Source: Gammaproteobacteria bacterium (lineage in GTDB: Bacteria; Pseudomonadota; Gammaproteobacteria; Steroidobacterales; Steroidobacteraceae). Taken from it: 33,148 nucleotides of DNA. Both the position numbers and the translations under genes were made by a program. The stretch spans positions 1 to 33,148 of the forward strand of contig JAQGOF010000037.1 in assembly GCA_028293745.1 (NCBI GenBank), in the 5' to 3' direction. The notes beneath the pieces were generated by a model, which saw nothing but the letters and a program-made list of their open reading frames with translations, ran no database searches and had not been told where the DNA came from. Numbering within the stretch: position 1 is the stretch's first letter; every line of letters begins with the position of its first letter. This document shows positions 8,006 to 16,400 of the stretch, piece by piece.

Positions 8006-10174
8006 ATGACCGTATCGCAGGGTGGGCGTGGTTGTTGTTCTCACTCGAGGCGCCGCTTCCTGAAAATTGGTGCGGCCGTAGGGGGAGGTCTGCTGCTCGG
8101 GATCGATCTTGCGGCTTTTGCTGCGGTCAGCGATTCGGAAACCACTCATGCGCCGTTCGAGCCGAACGCTTTCCTGCGGATCGATGCCGGCGGTCGCATC
8201 ACGTTCGTCATGCAGTTTATCGAGATGGGCCAGGGAACGTACACGTCGATTCCTATGCTCATCGCCGAAGAACTCGAAGTCGATGTTGATCGCGTGGTTG
8301 TGGAGCACGCGCCCGCCGACGACAAAGTCTACGCAAATCCGCTGATCGGCATACAGATGACCGGCGGATCCACTTCCGTCCGCGCGTCCTGGGAGCCGAT
8401 GCGCCGAGCTGGCGCGACCGCGCGAGTCATGTTGCTGAATGCGGCCGCTGGCCAGTGGGGCGTCGATCCCAAGAGCTGTGAAGCCGCGGACGGTTACATC
8501 CTGCATCGCTCGAGCGCCCGGAAGAAACCGTATGGGGATTTGGTGGATGCGGCGGCCCGGCTGCCCGTGCCACAGGATGTCGCACTCAAAGAGCCGAAGA
8601 TGTTCAAGCTCATTGGGACATCGCATCGGCGGCTCGACACACCCGCCAAAGTAAACGGCTCGGCGACCTTCGGCATCGATGTGTTGATACCTCGCATGAA
8701 GTTCGCGGTGGTTGCGATCTCGCCCACCTTCGGTGGAACGCTTGCGGACGTCGATGAGGTCAAGGCAAAAGCGGTGGCGGGCGTGAGCCAGGTGGTGCGC
8801 ATGCAGGATGCGGTAGCGGTGATCGGGGTGCACACGTGGGCGGCGAAGCAAGGTCTCGCGGCAGCCAACGCGACGTGGGATGTCGGCACAAATGCGTGGC
8901 TTTCAACCGCCGACGTGGTGAACCAACTCGCGACGGCTTGTCAGAAACCGGGCGCGATTGCACGACGCGAGGGGGAGGCCGCTCGCGTTCTCGAAAGTGC
9001 TACACAGAGAATGCAAGCTGTCTACGAGCAGCCGTTCCTCGCTCACGCGGCGTTGGAGCCGATGAACTGCACTGTGCATGTGCAGCCGAATGGCTGCGAC
9101 GTGTGGGTGGGGACACAGGTTGCCGGCACCGCCCGAAGCGCCGTCGCGCGGGTAACAGGGCTCAAACCGGAGCAGGTTCGTATCCACAACCATCTGCTCG
9201 GCGGAGGGTTTGGGCGGCGACTCGAGGTAGACGGCATCGTGCGCGCCGCACAGGTCGCAAAGCAGGTTGATGGCCCGGTGAAAGTTATCTGGACGCGCGA
9301 AGAGGACATTCAGCACGACATGTATCGGCCGTATTACTACGATCATCTGGTCGTCGCGCTCAATGAGAGCGGCAGACCGACAGCCTGGACGCATCGGATC
9401 GCCGGCTCTTCGATTCAAGCGCGCTTCTTTCCGCAGGCTGTGAAAAATGGAGTGGACGCGGACGCTGTCGAGAGTGCAGCCAATCCCGCATATGCACTTG
9501 GCGCCATGCAGGTGGAGTGGATCGCCCAGGAGCCGCCAGGCATTCCGACCGCTTTCTGGCGCGGAGTCGGAGTCACTCGGAGCACATTCGTGGTGGAGAG
9601 TTTCATTGACGAGTTGGCGGCGCACGCGAAGGTGGATCCGCTCGGGTACCGCTTAACGCTTCTTGAAAGGAACTCTCGCGCGAGGGCGGTGCTGGAACTC
9701 GCAGCCTCGAAGGCGGGGTGGGGGACGAAATTGCCTCGGCACCGGGGGCGCGGGATTGCACTGTGCACGGGATTCGGCAGCTTCATCGGGCAGGTCGTGG
9801 AAGTTGCAGTCGGCACGCACGGCGCGATTGCCGTCACACGCGTGGTCTGCGTCGTGGATTGCGGTCTAGTCGTCAACCCGGACACGGTTCGTGCACAAAT
9901 GCAGAGCGGTATCATTTTCGGCCTGTCGGCCGCGCTCTATGGCGAGATCACGCTGAAGGACGGACGTGTCCAGCAGAGCAACTTCCACGACTACCGTGTA
10001 CTTCGAATGAACGAGGCGCCACCCATCGAAGTGCATCTCATCGAGAGTGTCGAGGCGCCCGGCGGCGTCGGCGAGCCTGCTACGTCGTGCGTGATGCCTG
10101 CACTCACTAACGCGGTGTACGCAGCAACGGGAAAACGAGTAAGGAAGCTGCCACTCGTGACCGCACCAGTGTGA
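8006..10174 (+). CDS. Molybdopterin-binding large subunit of isoquinoline 1-oxidoreductase/aldehyde oxidoreductase type
   Basis: A 722-residue catalytic subunit of the xanthine oxidase superfamily, short IorB-like form, which hydroxylates an N-heterocycle or oxidises an aldehyde with water as the oxygen source. A twin-arginine signal, SRRRFLKIGAAVGGGLLLG, follows the N-terminus, so the mature enzyme is periplasmic. Family motifs include FVMQFIEMGQGTYTSIPMLI, GGSTSVRASWEPMRRAG and the molybdopterin-binding GGGFGRR at residues 399-405. Further motifs are TAFWRGVGVTRSTFVVESFIDE-type sequence in the third quarter and APGGVGEPA near the end, where the Glu is the expected catalytic base. The ATG at 8006 follows GGGGAGG at good spacing. 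A PQQ alcohol dehydrogenase gene follows 29 bases later, which suggests successive oxidation of alcohol to aldehyde to acid, but N-heterocycle hydroxylation cannot be excluded. Confidence 0.92.
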   Translation: MTVSQGGRGCCSHSRRRFLKIGAAVGGGLLLGIDLAAFAAVSDSETTHAPFEPNAFLRIDAGGRITFVMQFIEMGQGTYTSIPMLIAEELEVDVDRVVVEHAPADDKVYANPLIGIQMTGGSTSVRASWEPMRRAGATARVMLLNAAAGQWGVDPKSCEAADGYILHRSSARKKPYGDLVDAAARLPVPQDVALKEPKMFKLIGTSHRRLDTPAKVNGSATFGIDVLIPRMKFAVVAISPTFGGTLADVDEVKAKAVAGVSQVVRMQDAVAVIGVHTWAAKQGLAAANATWDVGTNAWLSTADVVNQLATACQKPGAIARREGEAARVLESATQRMQAVYEQPFLAHAALEPMNCTVHVQPNGCDVWVGTQVAGTARSAVARVTGLKPEQVRIHNHLLGGGFGRRLEVDGIVRAAQVAKQVDGPVKVIWTREEDIQHDMYRPYYYDHLVVALNESGRPTAWTHRIAGSSIQARFFPQAVKNGVDADAVESAANPAYALGAMQVEWIAQEPPGIPTAFWRGVGVTRSTFVVESFIDELAAHAKVDPLGYRLTLLERNSRARAVLELAASKAGWGTKLPRHRGRGIALCTGFGSFIGQVVEVAVGTHGAIAVTRVVCVVDCGLVVNPDTVRAQMQSGIIFGLSAALYGEITLKDGRVQQSNFHDYRVLRMNEAPPIEVHLIESVEAPGGVGEPATSCVMPALTNAVYAATGKRVRKLPLVTAPV

Positions 10175-10203
10175 GCCGGGTCGCATCATTGCGGGAGACA
10201 AGA

Positions 10204-12309
10204 ATGAGCGTTCGCATGAGCAAGTCAGTGCGGGCCAGTTTGTTGGGACCCTGTCTTGCCGCGGCGGCGATGGCCGCGGCCAGTCCGCCCGGAATCGACA
10301 ACGCCGCTCTCGCCAATGAAGCCGATGGCGCCAATTGGGCCGCCTATGGCCGAGGCTTCAGCGAGCAGCACTACAGTCCGCTGCGGCAGATCAACGCGAG
10401 CAACATCTCCCGCCTCGGCCTGGCTTGGTCGCTCGACCTGTCCGACAGCAACTTCGCCACGACGGCACCGATCGAAGTCGGCGGCGTCATTTATTTCTCG
10501 CCCGGTGTTTCGGAAGTTCACGCAGTCGATGCCAAGAACGGAAAAGAGCTCTGGCGTTACGATCCCGAGGTCTACAAGGTCGCCGACCAGAAGATGCGCA
10601 CGGCTTGGGGCACACGCGGGTTGGCCTTCTGGATGGGGAAGATCTACCTCGGCACCCGTGACGGCCGGTTGATCGCAATCAACGCCAACACCGGCAAGCC
10701 GGTGTGGAGCGTGATGACGGTCGATCCCGATGACCACCGTTACATTACCGGCGCACCGCGCGTGTTCAATGGCAAGATAATCATCGGTCATGGCGGCGGC
10801 GAATACGGCGCTACGCGGGGCTACGTCACGGCCTACGACGCGGAGTCCGGCAAGCAGTTGTGGCGCTTCTACACGGTGCCGGGCGACCCGGCACGGGGAT
10901 TCGAGAACCGGGCCATGGAAACGGCGGCCAAGACCTGGCACGGCGAGTGGTGGAGGTATGGTGGTGGTGGCACGGTCTGGAATGCGATGACTTACGACCC
11001 GCAATTCAACCGGATCTACATCGGCACTGGCAACGGCGCGCCATGGAACCAGAAAATCCGCAGCCCGGGCGGCGGTGACAATTTGTTCATCTGTTCCATC
11101 GTCGCACTCGATGCCGACACCGGTAACTATGCCTGGCATTACCAGGTCAATCCCGGCGATACCTGGGATTTCGATGCGTCGCTCGATATCGAGCTGGCTA
11201 CTCTCGAAATAGCCGGCAAGGCGCGCCAAGTCATCCTGCACGCCTCGAAGAGCGGCTTCTTCTATGTCATCGACCGCGCAACCGGGAAGTTGATTTCGGC
11301 GCAGAAATTCGGCCACGTAACCTGGGCCGAGCGCATCGACTTGGCCACCGGCCGTCCTGTCGAGACAGCGAATGCGCGCTTGCCTGCGGGTGAAGCGTTG
11401 ATCTGGCCGGGCCCGACCGGAGCGCACGACTGGCAGCCAATGTCCTTCAACCGGGACACGGGACTCGTCTACATCCCCGTTATCGACCTGCCGGGTCTCT
11501 ACAGTGACAAGGGTATCGATCTGGCACGGTGGAAAGCCCCGAAGAATGTGGAAGCCGCTTACGGATTCAACGCAGACAACGTCGACACACCGATGAACGT
11601 GGGCAGCAGCGCTCTCGTGGCGTGGGATCCGGTGCAGCAAAAGGCCGTGTGGAGCGTACCAACACCTGGTCTCCAGAGCGGCGGCACGATGACCACTGCG
11701 GGCAATCTGGTCTTCCAAGGCCAAATGGATGGCAAGTTCAAGGCTTACGCCGCCGACAGCGGCAAGCCACTGTGGTCCTTCTACACGGCGAACGGTGTGC
11801 TCGCGCCGCCGATTACCTTTAGCGTCGGCGGCAGGCAGTACGTCTCGGTGTTGACCGGCGTCAACGGTCAACCGTCCATTTTTGGCTCGCCTGTTGCCCA
11901 GTTCGGGTGGCAGGCGCGGGTTCACGCCAAACGCTTGTTTACTTTCGTCATCGATGGCAAGGCTGAGCTGCCGGCCGGCACGCCGCCTGGTCCTGTGGCG
12001 CCGCTCGACGATCCACAGTTCAAGATCGATACGGTCCTCGCCGAGAAGGGCAAAAACCTGTTCATGGGGAAGCTTTGTTCGATGTGCCACGGCTTTGCGG
12101 CGATCGCGGGAGGCGGCGCTCCGGACTTGCGGGCCTCGCCCCTGGTACTCAGTCCGGCCACGTTCGCACAGGTGGTACAGGGCGGGATTCTGCAAGCCAG
12201 GGGCATGCCGCGTTACGCCGAGCTCAGCGATGCCGACGTGCAGAGCTTGATCCACTATCTACGCGCCAGGGCGCGGGAGTCATTGGCCTCAGCCAAGAAG
12301 CCTCAATGA
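10204..12309 (+). CDS. PQQ-dependent quinohemoprotein alcohol dehydrogenase with lanthanide-type Asp (no adjacent-Cys ring)
   Basis: A 701-residue type II quinohemoprotein: a signal peptide, an eight-bladed PQQ propeller domain (to about residue 590) and a C-terminal cytochrome c domain with CSMCH at residues 625-629 and a likely Met ligand in ARGMPRY. It oxidises an alcohol in the periplasm with PQQ and hands electrons to its heme. Metal-site residues are Glu200 (GGGEYGA), Asn277 (GTGNGAP) and catalytic Asp322. Asp324 two residues on (WDFDAS) is the extra ligand known from lanthanide enzymes such as XoxF and PedH. The vicinal cysteines normal in this family are replaced by Arg132-Thr133 (KMRTAWGTRG). 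ATG 10204 follows GGGAGA; a GTG at 10171 overlapping the previous stop is the alternative. It is the third gene of the molybdenum enzyme operon. No pqq synthesis genes are in the window. Confidence 0.92.
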   Translation: MSVRMSKSVRASLLGPCLAAAAMAAASPPGIDNAALANEADGANWAAYGRGFSEQHYSPLRQINASNISRLGLAWSLDLSDSNFATTAPIEVGGVIYFSPGVSEVHAVDAKNGKELWRYDPEVYKVADQKMRTAWGTRGLAFWMGKIYLGTRDGRLIAINANTGKPVWSVMTVDPDDHRYITGAPRVFNGKIIIGHGGGEYGATRGYVTAYDAESGKQLWRFYTVPGDPARGFENRAMETAAKTWHGEWWRYGGGGTVWNAMTYDPQFNRIYIGTGNGAPWNQKIRSPGGGDNLFICSIVALDADTGNYAWHYQVNPGDTWDFDASLDIELATLEIAGKARQVILHASKSGFFYVIDRATGKLISAQKFGHVTWAERIDLATGRPVETANARLPAGEALIWPGPTGAHDWQPMSFNRDTGLVYIPVIDLPGLYSDKGIDLARWKAPKNVEAAYGFNADNVDTPMNVGSSALVAWDPVQQKAVWSVPTPGLQSGGTMTTAGNLVFQGQMDGKFKAYAADSGKPLWSFYTANGVLAPPITFSVGGRQYVSVLTGVNGQPSIFGSPVAQFGWQARVHAKRLFTFVIDGKAELPAGTPPGPVAPLDDPQFKIDTVLAEKGKNLFMGKLCSMCHGFAAIAGGGAPDLRASPLVLSPATFAQVVQGGILQARGMPRYAELSDADVQSLIHYLRARARESLASAKKPQ

Positions 12310-12428
12310 GCCTGGAAACCGAGGAGAAAGCCCGGCTGGTGCGCAGTTGCCAAGTCCGCTCAATACATTCAACCGGCTGCCGATCTCAGCAGGGCGGTGA
12401 CCTTGGATCTCAGCCATTTGTGCCCTGA
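12306..12428 (+). other. Short open frame, possible remnant of a truncated operon gene
   Basis: An ATG overlaps the stop of the PQQ dehydrogenase as ATGA and opens a 40-codon frame beginning MSLETEEKARLVRS. The remaining codons run into the 3' end of the convergent LysR gene and look like antisense, not protein. This resembles the first codons of a further operon gene whose body was lost when the LysR/RND block was joined, but it could also be chance. No family is recognisable. Confidence 0.25.
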
Positions 12429-13307
12429 ATCCTCGTGGCTTCGGGCGTGCCAATACAGCGAGAAATCGACCGCCGGCAGTGGAAGGGGCGGATCGTAAAC
12501 TGCGATCGGCAGTGTCCGGGCTGCATGCATGGCCAAGCGCCTCGGTAAAGTCGCCACCAGGTCGGTGTTGGCCACGATGGCGGGGAGGGCTTGAAAACTC
12601 GGGTGCCAAAGAGCAACGCGTCTGACGAATCCCAGAGCGCCCAGTGCCGCGTCGATGGGCATTCCATACATCGGGAGGTTGCGTGGCAGGACCTGAACGT
12701 GTTTGAGATCGACAAACTGATCGAGTGGAAACTGGTCTGCCGACAGCTGCGGATGATTGCGGCGCGCGATGCAGGCGAACCGGTCGTGGAAGGCCACGCT
12801 GGTGATCAGACCTTTCGGGGCGTCTGGAAGGTAGCCAACAGCAAGGTCTACTTCTCCCTCGCTCATCAAGGCTTCGAGGTTCTTGGGATCAGGGGGGCGG
12901 AAAACAACTTGAACGCCGGGCGCCTCAACGGCGAGATCTGCCATCAATGATGGCAACAAGAGAGTCTCGATGAAATCCGTTCCGATGAGGGTAAAGGTAC
13001 GCCGACTCGTGCCGGGCACAAACTCCTTCGGATCCGCGACCAGTTGCTCAATCACGCCGATGACCTGGTCCAACTGATTCAAGAGCTGTTGACCCCGGAC
13101 CGTCGGCGCCAGGCCTTTAGGGCCGCGCACGAGCAGCTGATCGTCAAACAGAGCTCTCAGGCGCGCCAAAGACGCGCTCATGGCCGGTTGTGTGATCCCG
13201 AGTCTTTCGGCCGCGCGCGTGACGTGGCGCTCGGTAAGCAGGACGCGCAGAGGGATCAGGAGGTTGAGATCGAGGCCGCGCACATCCATGGCATCTATGA
13301 TAGCCAT
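12369..13307 (-). CDS. LysR-family transcriptional regulator (NodD/NahR-like branch)
   Basis: This 312-residue regulator has the LysR winged helix-turn-helix at the N-terminus (DLNLLIPLRVLLTERHVTRA, then LGITQPAMSASLARLRALF, about residues 13-55). An effector-binding domain follows with the NodD/NahR-type features PTVRGQQLLNQL, FTLIGTDFIETLLLP and GEVDLAVGYLPDAPKG. It probably responds to a small, perhaps aromatic, molecule. The start is either ATG 13307 or ATG 13289; neither has a clear ribosome site, and the shorter form (MDVRGLDLNLL) looks more like the family. It is divergent from the RND operon across 104 bases and convergent with the PQQ dehydrogenase. Divergent placement suggests it controls the pump. 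Control of the dehydrogenase operons is suggested only by the shared element core at 13395. Confidence 0.92.
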   Translation of the reverse strand: MAIIDAMDVRGLDLNLLIPLRVLLTERHVTRAAERLGITQPAMSASLARLRALFDDQLLVRGPKGLAPTVRGQQLLNQLDQVIGVIEQLVADPKEFVPGTSRRTFTLIGTDFIETLLLPSLMADLAVEAPGVQVVFRPPDPKNLEALMSEGEVDLAVGYLPDAPKGLITSVAFHDRFACIARRNHPQLSADQFPLDQFVDLKHVQVLPRNLPMYGMPIDAALGALGFVRRVALWHPSFQALPAIVANTDLVATLPRRLAMHAARTLPIAVYDPPLPLPAVDFSLYWHARSHEDSGHKWLRSKVTALLRSAAG

Positions 13308-13323
13308 AACTGCGGCTCTATAG
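13295..13323. promoter_or_regulatory. Candidate LysR operator (imperfect dyad)
   Basis: The arms CTATGATAGCC (13295-13305) and GGCTCTATAG (13314-13323) are an inverted repeat with one extra base in the left arm and one mismatch, separated by 8 bases. It overlaps the upstream start codon of the LysR gene and faces the RND promoter region, the usual place for a LysR autoregulatory site. The assignment is by position and symmetry only. Confidence 0.35.
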
Positions 13324-13394
13324 CACAGAAACCTCCTCCCGTCTCATAGTCCGGCGCGCTCCGCCAGATATTGTCATTGGTAGATCCCGGTACC

Positions 13395-13410
13395 GGGAGG
13401 ATTCGTTTGC
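13395..13410 (+). promoter_or_regulatory. Third copy of element core, overlapping the RND ribosome-binding site
   Basis: GGGAGGATTCGTTTGC differs by one base from the core of copy A (1777-1792). Its GGGAGG lies 11 bases before the ATG at 13412 and can serve as the Shine-Dalgarno sequence, so the match may be partly due to that function. Outside these 16 bases there is little similarity to the other two copies. Confidence 0.35.
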
Positions 13411-13411
13411 C

Positions 13412-16400
13412 ATGTGGATTGTGCGTGTCGCTCTAACCCGGCCCTACACATTTGTCGTGCTCGCGCTGATGGTCCTCATCATGAGCGCGGTTGTCATTTC
13501 GCGAACCCCTACGGACATCTTTCCGAACATCGATATTCCTGTGGTCGCCGTGGACTGGACCTTTGCGGGACTCAATCCTGAGGAATTGGAAGGTCGGCTC
13601 ACCACCGTTTTCGAGCGCCTGCTCACCACCACGGTCGACAACATCCAACACCTGGAATCCACTACGGTAAACGGCCAGGCGATCGTGAAGATCTTCCTGC
13701 AGCCGGGTGCGAGCTTGGATACGGCCAATGCGCAGATCACAGCGGAATCGCAATCGATATTGCGCTATTTGCCCCCCGGAACGTTGCCGCCCCTCATCAT
13801 CAACTACAGCGCCTCGAGCGTGCCGATCCTGCAGCTTGGCCTGTCGGGAAAGGGTCTCTCCGAGCAGCGGATCAATGATCTGGGGACCAATTTCCTGCGC
13901 ACCCAGTTAGTCACGGTGCCTGGGGCCGTCGTGCCGCTTCCCTTTGGCGGCAAGCAGCGCCAAGTGATGATCAACCTGGTGCCCCCGTTGATGCGGGCAA
14001 AGGGCGTGTCGCCGACCGACGTTCTCAACGCTGTCACCAGTCAGAACCTCGTGTTGCCATCTGGGACCGCAAAGATCGGCGAATTCGAGTACGACACCTC
14101 GATTAACGCCAGTCCGCGCACGATCCAGGAACTGAATGATCTGCCGATTAAGGTTGTGGGCAACGCCGTAATCTATTTGCGGGACGTCGCCACCATCAGC
14201 GACGGCTCGGCGCCACAAACCAATATTGTGCGCCAGGACGGCAGGCGCGGCGTCCTGGTGGGCGTGTTGAAGGCGGGTACGGCCTCCACTATCGACGTTG
14301 TCAACGGCATCCATGCCGTCCTTGCCCGCGCTGTCCAGACACTCCCGTCAGAGCTGAATATCAAATCTCTCGGTGATCAGTCGATCTTCGTCAAAGGCGC
14401 CGTCAACGGCGTCATCCAAGAAGTCCTCCTCGCCACGGTGCTGACCGCTGCCATGATCATGCTTTTCCTCGGGAGCTGGCGCAGCACGCTCGTCATCGCG
14501 ATCTCCATTCCCGTGTCCATACTGTCATCCGTCATCGTTCTCGGCGCTGTCGGACAGACTATCAACATCATGACGCTCGGCGGGTTGGCCCTGGCGGTCG
14601 GCATTCTCGTTGACAATGCCACTGTGACGATAGAAAACATCGAGCGTCACCTCGAGGAGGGCAGCGGTCTCAAGGACGCGATCCTGCAAGGCGCGCAGCA
14701 GATCGGCACGCCCTTGCTCGTCTCGACTCTGTGCATCTGCGTCGTGTTCCTGCCGATGTTCTTCCTGGGAGGGGTCGCCCGCTACCTCTTCGTGCCTCTC
14801 GCCGAAGCGGTGGTCTTCGCCATGATCGCCTCCTACATCGTGTCTCGTACCCTGGTTGCGACACTGGCGATGTATCTCCTCAAGGCAAAGCGGCAGGCTG
14901 CAGGGCCATCGCGCAATCCCCTGGTACGGTTCCAACAGGCATTCGAGAGTGTGTTCGAGAGGTTTCGGCACCACTATCGGGGTCTGCTGACCACGCTGAT
15001 CGAGCATCGTGCCATCTTCAGTGGTGTGTTTCTGACGGCTTGCGTCTCGGCCTTCGCTCTAGTGGCGTGGCTAGGCCAGGACTTCTTCCCCAGCTCCGAT
15101 AGCGGTCAGTTCATCCTACATCTGCGGGCCAAGTCCGGTACCCGCATCGAGGAGACCGCACGGCTGGTCGATCTCGTCGAAAAATCCATCCGTCGTCACC
15201 TTCCAGCGCGCGAGACTGACACCATTCTCGATAACATCGGGCTACCCTTCAGTGGCATCAATTTCATGCATGCCACCTCCGGTTTGATTGGCGCAGGCGA
15301 CGCGGATATCGTAGTTTCCCTGAAGGCGATGCATCATCCCACGCCTGACTATGTCCGGCGCCTGCGTACGGATCTGCCGCGCGAGTTCCCGTCCACCACG
15401 TTCTCCTTCCTGCCCGCCGACATGGTGACGCAGATCCTGAATTTCGGGCTGCCGGCGCCGATTGATATCCAGATCGATGGCGCAGATATCGACCGCAACC
15501 GCGGGATCGCCAACCAGATCCTCGGCGAGATCCGCCAGGTCTCCGGCATAGTCGATGCGCGCATCGAGCAGGCGTTCGATTATCCCACTTTCAAGATCAC
15601 CGTCGATCGTACGAAAGCAGCCCAGAGCGGACACACCGAACGGGAGGTCGCCAACAATGTGCTCAATTCCTTGAGTGGCAGCTTCCAGATTACGCCGATG
15701 TTCTTTCTGAACTACGAAAATGGCGTCAACTACAACCTCGTCGCGCAGCCGCCGCAATACAACATCCAGTCGATTCAGGACATCGAAGGTATTCCGCTGA
15801 CATCCCCGCAGCGGAAGGATCCGGACATTCTGGCTGATGTTGCATCGATCAAGCGATCAAACGAGATGCAGGTTGTCTCGCACTACAACATCCGTCGGGT
15901 CGTCGATGTCTACGCCTCGGTGCAGGACCGCGATCTCGGCGCCGTGGCCCGTGACGTCCAGCGGATTGTCGACAAGGACCGCAAACTGCTGCCGCGCGGC
16001 AGCTTCGTGACGCTTCGCGGACAGGTCGATACGATGCGCAATTCCTATGCCAGCTTGCTCGGCGGACTCGCTTTCTCGATCGTCCTCGTCTACCTGCTGA
16101 TCGTGGTCACCTTTCAGTCATGGCTGGACCCGTTCATCATCGTGACGGCGCTGCCCGCCGCGCTCGCCGGCATCGTTCTGTTTCTTTTCCTCACGCATAC
16201 GACATTGAGCGTGCCCGCGCTGATGGGTGCCATCATGTGCATGGGTGTTGCCACCGCGAACAGCATTCTCGTGGTGTCCTTTGCCCGTGAACAGCTTGCG
16301 AGCCACGGCGATGCGATCAAGGCGGCGCTCGAAGCCGGGTACACGCGGTTCCGTCCCGTTTTGATGACCGCCTTGGCTATGATCGTCGGCATGATCCCGA

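Noticed and set aside
7979..8851. Long minus-strand frames opposite the molybdenum subunit (also 8903-9625) and opposite the amidohydrolase (27994-28881)
   Set aside because: They are antisense shadows: no domain, signal or ribosome-binding site, while the plus strand encodes complete conserved proteins.
10225..12255. A 676-codon open frame on the minus strand opposite the PQQ dehydrogenase
   Set aside because: It is the mirror of a GC-rich coding sequence with clear PQQ and heme motifs. Its translation has no family features and an odd Arg/Asp/His-rich composition.
10140..13400. A pqqA peptide gene or other PQQ synthesis genes near the PQQ dehydrogenases
   Set aside because: No short frame with the conserved Glu-x(3)-Tyr core was seen, and no pqqB-E-like protein is encoded in the window.
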